Below are positions 11,809 through 27,403 of a stretch of DNA of 64,000 nt, piece after piece. The translations under genes were made by a program, and so were the position numbers. Source of the DNA: Loripinus fragilis (taxonomy: Eukaryota > Mollusca > Bivalvia > Lucinida > Lucinidae); contig OZ026516.1 of the NCBI GenBank assembly GCA_964019695.1, forward strand, positions 96,906,368-96,970,367, given 5' to 3'. Numbering within the stretch: position 1 is the stretch's first letter; every line of letters begins with the position of its first letter. The notes beneath the pieces were generated by a model. It was not told the origin of the DNA. It saw only the letters and a program-made list of their open reading frames with translations, and ran no database searches.

Positions 11809-13040
11809 AATGTCGTGCTCGGTCTGTATATGTGCTATTTTCCACAAACATTCCTTTATAACCAGTTCGAAAACATTAATTCTTTCCTTGCCAGCGGCGA
11901 CTTTTTCGAGTGCTGATACATGTGTCCTTGAAACAGCTTTGACCCAGATCAGGACCGACAAAAATTCAGTCCTGATCTGAATCTAAACCGTTTGAAACTT
12001 TGAAAACTGTTTGAAAAAAGTTTTTTTTTTAAAAAATAGATAAAGTCAGTAGACGACAACAGCATGAAACAACATGACGACGACAAAATGAAAAATTTTC
12101 AAGCATGCAAAGAATCAAACCTAACGCGCCATTCATGTTTACTGTGTCTACGACACATTGTGTGATGAATTTCTTGAATTTAGGGATATAAGGCTTGTCA
12201 TTACATGTAAATAACTAGTTTGTCAACGATTCACATGAACTCGAACTGTATCTGGTACTTAAAAAAGCAGCAACAATTTAATATGTCGTCTGCTGCATTT
12301 TAAGATGGCGCTTTAGTAGGCGTAAATACCTGTACTTCCGCAAATGCTGGTGCCGATCCTCTAGTTTTAAGGTTGCGGCCCATATTTGCGAAGGACCTGG
12401 AATGGCCCTGGGGATAACTTTAAATATCAAGGGTAGGGATGTATGTCAGGCTGTAAAATGTTTTTTATTCTGAATTTCTGCCTTATTAATATCGGTGCAT
12501 TAACGTCGAAGACATGACCTAGAGGTATACTTATTTCTCTGAAGTGTATCTGCAAAGGAATTTTGCTATTTTCATGATAATGATTCTGCATTTTAAAGGT
12601 AATAAACTTTTGAATAAGTGCCTCTTTGGCTTAAAATAGGCCATGAGGGTTTATTTACATGCATGATACAAAAAAATGTGTGGTTATAAATAATTTTTAT
12701 TTTCGTCATCATGATGCAAGTATAGAGGTTTTTTCCGGCTTGTTACTGACTATTCGTGTACATTGTACCATTGCCTTGGAAATAATAGTACTTTAAATGG
12801 GATATGAAACCGTGTAATGCAATCTTAACTCGTAATTATCATGAACATAATCGTCTGCTTGACTGTATCAAAATTAACTTTTTTCAAAAAATTCTTCCAG
12901 GAACACAATCAGAGTGCCAAACCAATTTGATTCAGATCAGGCACGACGATCTGTCGGGCTTGATCTGGGTCCAAACTGTTTGCAAAGATCAGCAGCAGAC
13001 TGCAAAATTCGCCGCTGGCAGGCAGGGAATTGATTAGCTT
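11809..13040 (-). promoter_or_regulatory. 5' flank of copy 3, shared with copy 2
   Basis: 11809-12380 aligns with 28501-29080, and 12560-13040 aligns with 33060-33450. The flank of copy 2 is therefore split by about 4 kb of extra DNA. The block at 12334-12376 (TTCCGCAAATG, CCGATCCTC) is shared by all three copies and is the best candidate control region. Confidence 0.5.
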
Positions 13041-13229
13041 TTTCTGCCACGATATAAACTTGCACAGATTATCGCCCAATGTTTACACCGGCTTATAAGT
13101 GTTTGCAGTCATTTAGTTTTTTTAGAGAGTGGCTCAGTTAAGCAAATTGCTTAAGCCACATCTATTTATGCATATATCAAAACTCAGAAGGTGACTTTTG
13201 AATTTATTCTAGCTATGAAATTTAATTTC

Positions 13230-16210
13230 AGCTTATTTTTAGCATGGCTTTCATTGTTTGATTAATGAAACTGGTAGTCCTATTAACTTAATACTACTAA
13301 TCATTTTTCAAAGCAATGCAAACTTTAAAGCTGAATGGGTTATTCAAAATGAATTATTCTTTTTGAAATCGGGGAAATCATTCATAATGATGGATTTTAC
13401 ATGGCAAAGCAGTGATCATATCCAAGGAATCTAGATTTCTTCAGTTGTAATTTACGATATCACTTTTACTTTATAAAATTTTAACAGACAGAAAATGTTA
13501 AGGTCAAATTTGACTAGGACTCAATTAAATTACCATTTAAAAGATTGTACAAGGTTAGGGAATAGCAGTATCTTAGAGTAAAAGGTGCAGTCATACGATT
13601 AAACTTAGTTTTAGCAATTCGTGCTAATATAGCAGATGTTAATTTCTATCATAGTACCATAACAGTCATTGGACCCCATTTTAAACATTGTTGCAGGAAT
13701 CCTGTCAGTTGATTCCTTTAATGTGCGTTACATAATATATTAGTTGTAAGCACATCAGGGTATAGAGACAAAAGGCATGCATTGAATTTTCAACTATTCT
13801 AAGAAAAATAATAGTTATATTGGCAATAGATAAGGCACTCTATTTAGCATTATTACTAACACAACTGATAGATTTACATGTTATGCTAAGAAAGTATGCA
13901 TAAACTTAACAAATAGTATGTTGTCTGCCGCTCTTTCTTTTATCAATCGTCTGCATAAGAAATCATATTTCTTTTGATTTGTAAATATATCATGATACAT
14001 CTTAGATAGTGATAACATTGTCTCTATTGTCAATTGCACTATATATAAGTATGATATAGCATAGCATTTGTTGAGTACACTATCTGAAAGTATTCTTTGA
14101 CGGTAGCATAAGTAAGGATTTTGTTTCTGTTATATGAACTATCAATATACCATAATATAGCACCATGTACCAAGTTGGTACATGTTTTACGAGGATGGGA
14201 TCAAAAGTAATGCCACTGGCTAATTTTCACCGCAACTGTTGGCGGGAAGATAAAACCCACGCCTTGTATGTGTTCTCCATTCTCTCACCTTTCAATCGAT
14301 GTATCAACTGCACATGTAGACACAATATCTCTCGTGAAATTGACTTTTGCACAAACCCTACTAATAGGCGGTTAAGCAAAATGGTTGGGAGAAGCGTTGA
14401 AAATGAGATCGAAATCAGGACTGACATAAAGACTCGCGCATTACTTAGCAGAGGTTCAACGGACATTTATGTTGACATATGTACTGTTTATGTTAGTAAT
14501 TCAATGTCATTTTCCACAGTTTACAGACAGGTAAGGAATTTCAGTGCAGGCGTAGGGTCTGTTACAAGTGCTCCAAAATATTGTAGATCTAAATCTGCAA
14601 GTAGTCTAAAGATTGTTATAAAAATAATATAGTAAAATCAGACGCAAAGATATACTTCTCAGCAGATTGTGGACATAGTTGGCATTTCAAAAGCATTTGC
14701 ACTGCGCTTTTGGCGAAATATTTTGAAAATGAAGAAGGAAAGCACTTGGTGGGCCACACATTTGCTCATGAGGCGCAAAAATACACGCATGTTAGGACGG
14801 CGCGCAAACTGTTAAAACGATTTCCAAGATATGATCAGAAATTATTTATGAATGTAGTAACATATGATGAGTATGGATGCACTATTTCGAACCGCATCGA
14901 AAAATGAGTAATCGAGTATGGCTTACCAAAATGCAAGAAGGCCTTGTATTGCCAAAAGAATTACCAGTGTAAAAAAGGTTATGTATGCCATATTTTTCAC
15001 TCCTAACGGACTAGCAATACAAGTCTCTATACCCAAAGGCAAGTCAATGAATACAAGGTTTTACAGGAACAAAGTTCTAAGAAAATTTGTCAAATTATTT
15101 GTAACATGACAATGCCTCAAGTCACAAGGCCGGAAGTGTGGCGTCGCTTTTGGAAAGAACAGGGGGTCTATGTTCTAGAACATTCACCCTATTCCCCTGA
15201 TCTAGTCCCCTGTGACTTTTTTCTCTTCCCTCGTCTCAAGAAAAATCTTGCTGGCAGAAATATACCTCCCGCCAAAAGTTAGGTGTCTCCATGTTAAACC
15301 TCCTTAGAGGTATACCCCAAAAAGATTATGAGAAAGTCTTCAAGGATTGAATTAAAAATTTGAAAATTTGTGTATCTGTGAAGGGATGGTATTTTGACAA
15401 TTTGAAATAAACACAAATGCAATCCCACCTTAAGTTGTCATTTAACATCATTGGTTGCATTACTTTTGATCCCGCCCTTGTATGGATATTAAGTAGTTGG
15501 TTTTTAGGACTGAATGGCAGATGCCATGGTAATTAATGTGAGAGTAAAAATTTAATAGTGTCCTGCAGCCCCTGCTGAATAAAACAAACATTAAAGCAGA
15601 TTCTGTCATGCATACTGTATAGCTAAAAAGCAATCGTCTGCAAACACTCTTAGGCCATCCTGGCATATATGATCAATCAAGTCCTATTCTAGAAAGTTGT
15701 TTGCTGAAGGTTCTGATTATCGAAGCCTAATTATTTAGAAATGTCTACAATACAAACAATGCATGGGAGCTTTTGCATCGTATTAACAGACATACATCTG
15801 TTTCTAAAGTATTAAAATGGAAAATTTTAATTTAGAATAAATGCTGTCCTGTTTCAGTGCTTCACAAAAATGTAGAAACAGACATCACAATGATAAATGT
15901 AATGTTCTTTATATTTTTGTTATATACGTTACCAACATAATAATATTCTTTTTTCACCAAGGTGGACACGCTAAAGATACTAAAATAGCATAGCCCCTTC
16001 CCCCAAGGATAGCTAAGGCTGGTGCTAAATCAGAGACAGAAATCATCACGTCTTCAGTTTTGTTTCATATGACAAGGATGAAGGTATTTTTTTAATTTTT
16101 CACTTCTTAATTTGGACTTATGCTTGATATAACTGACAGTTTTTAGAATTTAAGGTTAAAGTTCGTGCCTTTTTGTTTTAAATGTAGCTGTTGTGATCAA
16201 TCGCTGTTTA
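13230..16210. repeat. Duplicated spacer block (pairs with 700-2560)
   Basis: Lies between the 3' end of copy 2 and the promoter of copy 3, and is interrupted by the mariner at 14190-15480. Similarity to 700-2560 is patchy but collinear. Confidence 0.6.
14190..15480 (+). pseudogene. Mariner-type transposon with dead transposase
   Basis: Inverted ends CGAGGATGGGATCAAAAGTA (left) and CAAGGGCGGGATCAAAAGTA (right, reversed), flanked by TA at 14188-14189 and 15481-15482. The length, 1,291 bp, is typical of an intact mariner. Transposase pieces include RTARKLLKRFPRYDQKLFMN before VVTYDEYG (catalytic D of the T-x-D-E motif), NARRPCIAKRITSVKKVMYA, and SPDLVPCDFFLFPRLKKNLA with the final acidic site. 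They fall in different frames with stops between, so the element cannot move itself. Confidence 0.88.
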
Positions 16211-17725
<1,515 letters not shown>

Positions 17726-18018
17726 TAACACACACCGCCTATAGAGCCAACGGTAACAAACTGTGATATAGTGATATATCGGACAATTACTCACAGCTAA
17801 AGTGTGTGATAGCTAACGTCAATGGAAAATGACGTCATTCATGGCGTTAGACGGTGTAACATCGTTTTTACGCTTGAAAGACGTAACAATTACATATAAA
17901 CGTATGCGACGTAGTCTAAGTATTGGCGGGAGTTCTTCAGTGCAATGGCAGAAAGTTGGATGAAGCTGAAGCCTTCGAATGTGTTTTCGTCGTTTATTGT
18001 GTGTTAGAATCGAAATAA

Positions 18019-18173
18019 TTCAGCTCCATTGCGTGAATTGTTGAGTTATAATCCACTGTTTGTCGGTCAGTTGTACGAAGATAAATCACTCGCGCTGCGC
18101 GCTCGTGATTTGATCTTCTTTACAACTGACCTCCAAACAGTGCATTATCACTCAACAATTCACTGATGGAGCT
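18019..18173. mobile_element. Hairpin MITE of about 155 bp
   Basis: CAGCTCCATTGCGTGAATTG at the left and CAATTCACTGATGGAGCTG at the right form the ends of an imperfect inverted repeat. The stem continues inward to GTCAGTTGTACGAAGAT and ATCTTCTTTACAACTGAC around a GC-rich loop. Confidence 0.75.
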
Positions 18174-18319
18174 GATCTTTTTCTTAAGTATTCCATATTC
18201 TTATGTTAAATAAGACACGACAAGATGCAGGAATTACAATATAAACTGTACGTTTATGTGCTTGGAGCCATTATGTGTGGCGTATGAAATCACGTGATCC
18301 TGCACTCTGATGACCTGAT

Positions 18320-18592
18320 GACCGTGAAACCAGTTTAAGCCCTCCAGTAAAATATTTTTACTGACCGTTCTTTTTTGGATGATTTGTGTTTTTGTGTCTT
18401 GTGTTTCTCATGCTGTCGCGTCTGTTCATTGCTGCCTTGTGGTCACCTGCTGGGAAAGGGCTGATCTCTTGGCTCTTTTTGGTGATGTTATTTGTATTTT
18501 TGTTACTTTTCCTTGTGGTATCCTGGGTCAGGTGTGGTACTTGATTGTATCATTTCCTGATCTTTGCCGTCTTTCTTACATTCATTGGCGTA
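18320..18592 (+). mobile_element. Family A retroelement 3' end (short)
   Basis: From GAAACCAGTTTAAGCC through CACCTGCTGGGAAAGGGCTG to CTGATCTTTGC and CTTAC. Truncated inside the 3' UTR. Confidence 0.65.
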
Positions 18593-18832
18593 GCTCCCGT
18601 TACGCAGTTACGCACGTGCGTTAGAAAATAGTAACATTCAAGGGAGGTCATCTGATGTGTTAAAGTGATTTATCATTTAATAAGGAACTGCTCTTAAAGG
18701 AAATAATTCGATCTCTCTGGGAGCAAACTCTTTCCTTTAAGAGAAGTTCCAACTTTGTAAAGGGACACAATTGAAGAGAAGCACTGCTTGATCCAGTAGT
18801 CTCCCCCTTTTAAGCGTTCTGGCTACGCCATT
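18582..18832. mobile_element. MITE with CATTGGCGTAGC ends
   Basis: CATTGGCGTAGC at the left end and GCTACGCCATTGG at the right form terminal inverted repeats. Inside is a smaller hairpin (GGAACTGCTCTTAAAGGAAA and its partner). It abuts the family A tail. Confidence 0.6.
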
Positions 18833-18959
18833 GGACTTAGAGAACAACGCTATGGTCTAAGATGACACTTGTGGGTGAATCTTAACTATTTGCATTCTGG
18901 GTAACGTATCAATGCTTTGACTTTTTTAACTTTTCAAAAAAAATATTTCAAGAACATTC

Positions 18960-19080
18960 AATTTGGTTCCAGATCCAGACCAACGTTCTGTCAGTCCTGA
19001 TCTGGCTCTAAACTATTTGCAAAGGTTATCAACAGACGACAAAAGTCGCATCTAGCAAGGAAAGAGTTAATAAACACATT
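18960..19080. repeat. Interspersed 'GATCTGG..AAACTGTTTGCAAA' repeat
   Basis: Matches segments at 12905-13035, 33340-33440, 28560-28690 (reversed), 11880-11995 (reversed) and a fragment at 4270-4310. Two copies sit in the shared promoter flank; the rest are dispersed. Confidence 0.5.
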
Positions 19081-19253
19081 CAGGTATAGCTATACTGCCA
19101 CAAGTGCCACTCCAGATTATCATTGGGCCACATCCTCCCCAGACCATAGCAGATACCTATAATGTCACCTGCACTTGTTCCTTATATTTGATTTCTATAT
19201 TGACAGCACTATAACCCAGACCATATTGTGGTATTTTGCAAATGGTTACCATG

Positions 19254-19510
19254 CACGGATCCAGAAAATTTTGTCAGGGGAGTCCAACTTTTTGTTCTTT
19301 TTTAGTTGATAAGGGGAGAGAGGATCCAAATACCACTCCATCATTGGCCCGCCAGCGAAACTGGCGTGCCGATGATGGCCCAACATTGAATACTGGCTTG
19401 GCAGCTTTGTAATTTTTCGGATCCGGACCAGTCATTGCTGATAAACCATATGGTGATTTTTGCGGGGAGGGGGGTCCAGACTCTCTGTCCCCTCTGGATC
19501 CGCGCATGGT
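19254..19510. mobile_element. MITE inserted in the 3' flank of copy 2
   Basis: Ends ACCATGCACGGATCCAGA and, reversed, ACCATGCGCGGATCCAGA. The corresponding flank of copy 1 (38455-38560) runs from ACCCAGACCATA to ATCTCCACCAATA without it. A degraded relative is at 51840-51990. Confidence 0.65.
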
Positions 19511-19660
19511 TACTAACTGTGCAACCCTAGTGATATCCACCAATATACCTCTAATGCTGAAGTCCCAATATAGTTACATGTAGATTACTATATACTTCAA
19601 TATGAGGCACTCTAGCACGGTGGAAAGAAATGAAAATAAATAAACATGCTGCAGTTCTAA

Positions 19661-19666
19661 TTTATT
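19661..19666 (-). terminator. Polyadenylation signal of copy 2
   Basis: AATAAA on the minus strand, about 90 bases beyond the stop of the last exon of copy 2. Confidence 0.4.
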
Positions 19667-19754
19667 CTAATCGCTGAGTTAGGGCTTCAGTTAATGTGCA
19701 TAGTTTGTTAATCTATATACACATTTTTGCATACGACCATGGTACCCTCTATCA

Positions 19755-19783
19755 CTATGGAGGTAGATGCTCTTGGTTACAAC
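19755..19783 (-). pseudogene. Copy 2 exon 6 (terminal)
   Basis: After acceptor tttgcag: completes Arg, then CNQEHLPP and TAG. It conserves the terminal Cys with copy 1. A minus-strand AATAAA at 19661-19666 lies about 90 bases downstream. Confidence 0.7.
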
Positions 19784-20055
19784 CTGCAAAGAAACCAAAA
19801 GAAAAATTAAAAATGGTGGCTTTGAAACTTTGATAATAAGTACATGTACATTCATTGCACTGTCTGCACTGCAATCAAATGGACTAATGCAGAATTTCAC
19901 GCATCGGGATCCATATTACCTAAGCAGGGAACACCAATGTTTTGATCGAACTACATCGATGTACTGATTCAATATAGATTTGTGTTGTTATTTTATAAAT
20001 GTTAAGGTTGATTGGTTCTATTCATATCAGCTTAAAATGGTAGACATTAACTTAC

Positions 20056-20219
20056 GTTTAAGAGTTGGGTCAAATCTGTTGAGTTCGTGATCGAATGTAA
20101 GGCCAAATGTTTTCCGCAGATCACGCTCAGCTGCGCTCCACTTCATCTGGTTTGGAGGAAACTGATTGGTTAGGAAAGTGATTCTGAAGGGGCCGTCACA
20201 GTACACACGTTTACCGTTC
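20056..20219 (-). pseudogene. Copy 2 exon 5
   Basis: 164 nt, open. It encodes NGKRVYCDGPFRITFLTNQF, then MKWSAAERDLRKTFGL and FNRFDPTLK. It has Ser where copy 1 has Cys177. Splice sites match copy 1. Confidence 0.85.
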
Positions 20220-20759
20220 CTAAAACATAATCATACAACATAGAATTGACAAAAATATCACATGCATTTAACTAAACCGAAATTGATCTAATTGGCAATT
20301 TACTGTGTGAAAATTAAGGTCTAGTTCTGTGAGAAGGCAGGATTTGAAAGTTCAATTTCTAAACATATTTTAAATGTTAAAATTGTGCCGATGCATACTT
20401 TTTTTTTAAAGTTTAAGTCCTTACCTTTTAATTCTACCAGCTAAAAGATATACGTGTAAAGCTGAGTATTTTGATATATATTTTATTATAACAAATTTTA
20501 AAAGAGTGCTCTAAAAGTTCCTGAATATGAAGAGATGAAACATTGCTCACGATAACTTCACATTTCCATATCAATTAACTTTGACATAAAGGTCACTGTG
20601 ACGTGCCAATAACGTTTTATGGCCTATCAGTTTGCTAGCCTATCTTATCTCATATAGGTAATATCACATAGATAGAATTTACCATTGGTGTTAAGTGGGG
20701 ACAAGAAAATCCCAAACTGCTGGCCCACCATTCCAGTAGGAAACGAGGTAAGCTAAATA

Positions 20760-21890
20760 TACCCTTCAGAGCTCCAACTTAATAAAGCTAATACGGAAGT
20801 CGCGTTTTTAGACTTGCATTTGTCAATTTCTTATGATATTGTTTCTACCAAAATTTATGATAAACGTGACGACTTTGATTTTGAAATAGTCAATTTCCCA
20901 TTTTTTGTCGGTGATGTTCCTCGCTCTACATCCTATGGAGATATATATCTCAACTCATTCGTTTTGCAAGAGCATTTAGCCATGTTGCTGACTTCAACAG
21001 ACACATTAAATTGCTAATTCAGAAACAAGGCTATCAGTATCATAAGGTTCGCAAAATATATTCTAAATTTTAAACACTATACTATGATTTGATATCTAAA
21101 TTCCAAATTGGACTTAATTTCTCTTGCACCAAGGACTTTCGGAACCTGAATTCTATGGTGACTTGGTGTATTAATTGAAGAAGATTGTTGGCTCTAAGAA
21201 TTTTTCAGCGCAGTTCATTTAAATACTTTCCCATTATAAAAAGATTGGCTATAACATTAATGCGCTGCAACAGACTGCATGCTTGGTGGTCAACCAAATT
21301 ACTGTTCCTCTTTAATTGCAAGCCGGTGGGTCAGACTTCAGACTCTATGACGGTTCCGACTTAAAGACTCATCTATGGGTGAGATGGTAGGGGCCTGGTG
21401 CTTTGGCTGTTGCCAGGCCCAACGGGGTTTACCTGTTGGATTTCTTTTGCTCCGGTATCCAGTTTTATTTATTGTTTGGTCCTTATCTTGCTTTATCTGC
21501 TTTTAATATCTTAATTTATATGTTCTAGAAGATGATGCATTGATAAGTTAGGGGTCTTTCATGCAACCAAAACATCTATGTGTCCACATCTGAACTAAGG
21601 GTTAGGTTGGCGCGCAGTGAAACCGGTTTAAGCCCTCAGGTTTTTACTGACGGTTCCAAGGCGGTGCTTCTTTTGTGGATCATTTATGTTATTTCTGTCT
21701 TGTTTTTGTTATGCTTTCGTGGGCATATGTTTATTGATGCCTTGTGGTCACCTGCTGGGAAATGGCTGATTTCTTGGCTCTCGTTTGTGAAGTCTAATTG
21801 TGAAGTTGTTACTTTCCAATTGGTATCCTGAGTCAGGTGTGGTGCTTGATTGTATCGATTTCTGATCTTTGCCCTCTTTCCTTGTTTGCC
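20760..21890 (+). pseudogene. Family A reverse-transcriptase element, C-terminal part plus 3' UTR
   Basis: The longest family A copy. It reads LNKANTEVAFLDLHLSIS, STKIYDKRDDFDFEIVNFPF and DVPRSTSYG, then shifts frame. It regains FLFNCKPVGQTSDSMTVPT and TAA at 21363, and ends in CTGATCTTTGC. The FLDL motif, T-K-I-Y-D-K and a Y-G element before an Arg-rich stretch resemble the end of the reverse-transcriptase domain in Penelope-like or related elements. The family is an inference. 5'-truncated and frameshifted; antisense in intron 4 of the copy 2 pseudogene. Confidence 0.65.
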
Positions 21891-24146
<2,256 letters not shown>

Positions 24147-24298
24147 TCCTTGAAGTTCCTCAATACGCTGAGATTAAACAAAACATAATGACGTCACTTT
24201 GACATGATGTAATGACCTTGCCATTTGACTTCACACCAGGTATAATCTCAGAAAGTCTTTTCCTATGACTGCAAGAAGATGACACAGTGAACGTTTAC

Positions 24299-24409
24299 CT
24301 GACTATTTCTTTATTTCTGTCGAGCCAAAGAAGATAAAGATGTAGTCCCTTGGATGACTGGAGAAGAATGAAATAGTGATAGCCTCACCAGTGAATGGGA
24401 ACGGTCCAT
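24299..24409 (-). pseudogene. Copy 2 exon 4 with one-base deletion
   Basis: Encodes GPFPFTGEAITISFF and SSHPRDYIFIFF, then loses the frame: 111 nt where copy 1 has 112. In the expected phase it reads GSTEIKK and stops before the donor gtaaac. Confidence 0.8.
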
Positions 24410-24491
24410 CTGAAATAGAACAAGAGGATGATTAGACACTATGGACTCTCGTTAACTTGTATATTGTGCCAGACCAGATAGCATGCATCGT

Positions 24492-24562
24492 CGGACCACC
24501 AACGGCCCGCTAGCGTTACGCCATTCAATGGCGTATCGCTGGCGGGCCGTTGGCGGGTCACT
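24492..24562. repeat. GC-rich hairpin
   Basis: CCAACGGCCCGCTAGCGTTACGCC pairs imperfectly with GGCGTATCGCTGGCGGGCCGTTGG around a short ATTCAAT loop. Confidence 0.7.
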
Positions 24563-25164
24563 GCTATGTGCTAGCTGGGAGGAGCTTTCCAGGTTAGAGA
24601 GGAATGCAATATTAAAATAAGGTTATTTTGAAATCAGCATTTTTTGAACCATGCAATCTGTCTTAACCGATTCAAAAGCAAATAAAAATTTGAAAGTAGT
24701 AGTTAAAGTTAAAAGAAGAAAGTCTATAAACACATTGTAAACAGACATTCGATTCCTACCTAACCACATGTCAAAATATTTTGCTGGTACTTTAAAATCA
24801 AGCCCCATGGAGGTTAGATCCTAACATACTCAAATGATCTTTTTAAAGCAAAAATAGAAAACAAATAATCACGAGGCGCATTTGGAAAGTTCTTAGCATG
24901 GTCTTTAATCTCAGTAACCGATTTACAAACCCTATCACATTGTTACCATTTAAAGAACTATTTATCCTCTATGTTATGGCACAAAATTCAAAAGGATATT
25001 ATAATGCAGACACGAAAAAAATATTGTGAATACATGTACTGTTTGCTTACTGGAAAACACAAAATTTCATTGGAAAATATAACATTTTACGTTTTGAAAA
25101 GTGTGCAGAACATTAACAAAAGTTTATGAAATTATATAATTTTGTACCATTTGGTAGGCCACAA

Positions 25165-26425
25165 TCTGGTACATCTGGTATTTGGAAAGCTGATACCCTC
25201 TACTTTAAGAATCTGATTGATGACACGTTGTCACCCTTGGGCAATTCGTGTAAATCAAGATGGCGTCGAAGATGACTGCCATAAAAGAAAAGATTGGTAT
25301 TATGCTGTATAACCATCATTATTACTGTCTGCTTGGGAGAGTTAAAGATGCAATATAACAGTTCCAAAATGATTGAGTGTTCCTGCCAAAGAAAGCCTTT
25401 TATAAAAAAGTTTGTCTTAAAGATGTACTTGTAATAAGGCGAGTATTCTACGCGTGTCAAGGTACTGCATTGTGTTGTTCCGAAAAAACAAAACTATTAT
25501 GAATCTAGTATATTAACAAGATATAGAATGGTTATACTACACTCAATATCGGCGCAACATGAAAACACCCTGCTTTAGGTTTATAACATCAAAGCTGAAA
25601 ACCATACTGCACATCTAACATTGATTGACATCTTCCATTTTGCAATTGGCTGCTTAGATAGTTGTTTATATTCCAAATTTCAAACCACTTGCTAGCATCT
25701 GGCGTTGTGTCTTGCTCGGTCTAAACGCCCATAGACAAGTTTTCTCGTAATCTAGGTCATTTCAAAAGGACAGTGACGCACCTACAGCAGCATATGCTTA
25801 TCAAAAGTGTACACATATTATTTTGCCTATTCATAATAAAGTAGAACATTTTCTATTGTTGAAATTAATAACTTTCAGCAGAAAGATGGTGTAACTAGCG
25901 ATTTAGAAAATTTGCTTTGGTAGCTGGCATTATGCAATTGTGGCACTCCCTAAACATTCCATTCAAGTGTTCATCGATGATATTCAAGCCAAAGTATCTG
26001 CTTACTAAAAAAATCACAGAAAGCATAACTGTATCTATGACATATAATTTATCATTTAAATTAATGTTCTAAAATAAGTGTTCTCACATTTCTTTTCACT
26101 TCAGGTCGCATGGTTGTTTGCCAAATTGTTCTGTATAAAGGGTAATTAAGTTTAACTGTAGAATTCGTTATTTTTTTAACCTAAACCCAAATGCCAGGGA
26201 TAAACTACATACTTATGACCAAAAAGCAACAGCATATGCTATATTGCATCTTTAACTCTCCAAGCAGACAGTAAAATGATGGTTATACAGCATAATATCA
26301 GTCTTTTCGTTTTATGGCGGCCATCTTGGACGCCATCTTGATTTACACGAATTGCCAAAGGGTGACAATGTGTTATCAGTCGGATTCTCAAAGTAAAATG
26401 TCTCAGCTTTCCAGATATGTCAAAA
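25165..26425. mobile_element. Foldback element with long inverted ends
   Basis: About 185 bases at 25165-25350 recur reversed at 26237-26425. Shared landmarks: TTGGAAAGCTGA, GGCAATTCGTGTAAATCAAG, ATGCTGTATAACCATCAT and AGAGTTAAAGATGCAATATA. The 890-bp middle has no coding sequence I recognise. It lies in copy 2 exactly where exon 3 should be. Confidence 0.75.
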
Positions 26426-26943
26426 AACATGTTGTATGGTATTCAAGTCAAGGTCCACTGAAACTTCTGCCGTACTATACTGTCCTGTTTGGCGTTATAG
26501 GTTTTTTTAGAAAACATTAAGTAGACAGTATTAAAAAAAAAAGATACCTGGTACTCGTGGTTTTCTTTGATAAATGAGAATACTCTTGTCATACCAGGCG
26601 AAAGCCCTAAGCTTTTCCAAGACCATTGCTGTGCACACAGGTTATCATGCACTTACTCATGTGGACCAACACATTATATTTTGATACTTATCGCACATGC
26701 GCAAAAGCCTCATTTTAACGCCCATGCTGGCGTATCCAGTGGAGCTAGTGGTCTAAATTTTGAGTCTTTGTCTTCATCCATACTTTGTATACTCGTCTGA
26801 GTATTTTCTTCTCGTAAATGCATTACATGTAAATACCAAAATCCTAAATGCTGGACCATACACCTTCCTTTCAACTGGATGGTATATAGCAAAGGCCATT
26901 TGATATGTCATATATTGTTTTGTCCTTATATATATTACCTTAC

Positions 26944-27074
26944 CTTGCATCCCAGTACTCGTCTAAACTGCCATCTCCGCGTGGTTTAAACAACACCTCT
27001 AAACCCCTTTCACTATCCGTCCCAAATGGTGGATTGGAAATTACGTATATGGAAAACCATCTTTTAATGAATAC
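26944..27074 (-). pseudogene. Copy 2 exon 2
   Basis: 131 nt, open. It begins VFIKRWFSIYVISNPPFG and ends GSLDEYWDA, with acceptor tttttag and donor gtaagg. It keeps the Trp of the K-R-W-F motif. Confidence 0.85.
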
Positions 27075-27164
27075 CTAAAAAATCCAATGAGCGCGGTTTG
27101 CTGAGAAGTCAAATTGAGGCTTGGTCTACTGTGACGTCACCCGTCCAACGAAATATAAGGGTCG

Positions 27165-27212
27165 TCTTTGTCCACATGGACAAATAAGACTCTTGCAAGT
27201 CTATGCATATTT
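27165..27212. repeat. Degraded hairpin related to 7773-7836
   Basis: GTCTTTGTCCACATGGACAAATAAGAC plus TCTTGCAAG: a related hairpin at a comparable place in intron 1 of copy 2. Confidence 0.5.
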
Positions 27213-27228
27213 GAATATTTGTCGTTTC

Positions 27229-27403
27229 TTTAGTGGCTCAGTGGTAGAGTGCTTGAATAGAGACCAATGCGCCGCGGGTTTGAGCCTCACCAGCGGCACT
27301 GTGTTATGTCCTTGAGCAAGACGCATTTATCTTTGCTTAGTACTGATTCAACCCAGGTATACCCGTCCCAATCATCGACTGGGAAGTAAAGAATCAAATC
27401 AAA
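27229..27403 (+). mobile_element. tRNA-headed SINE
   Basis: Head with A box TGGCTCAGTGGTAGAG and B box GGGTTTGAGCCTC. The body reads CTTGAGCAAGAC and GATTCAACCCAGG, and the tail GGGAAGTAAAGAATCAAATC. Same family as 33635-33834 and 44479-44681. Confidence 0.85.

Noticed and set aside
14165..14632. 155-residue open frame
   Set aside because: It overlaps the mariner end and is not clearly in the transposase frame; it shows no transposase motif.
24747..24808. A possible extra exon (MGLDFKVPAKYFDMW) with AG/GT borders, also at 3660-3725
   Set aside because: The flanking phases do not fit exon 3 (ends phase 1) without a stop, the inner frame shifts between copies, and copy 1 has a deletion there. 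Exons 3 and 4 join correctly without it. It is best read as duplicated intron.
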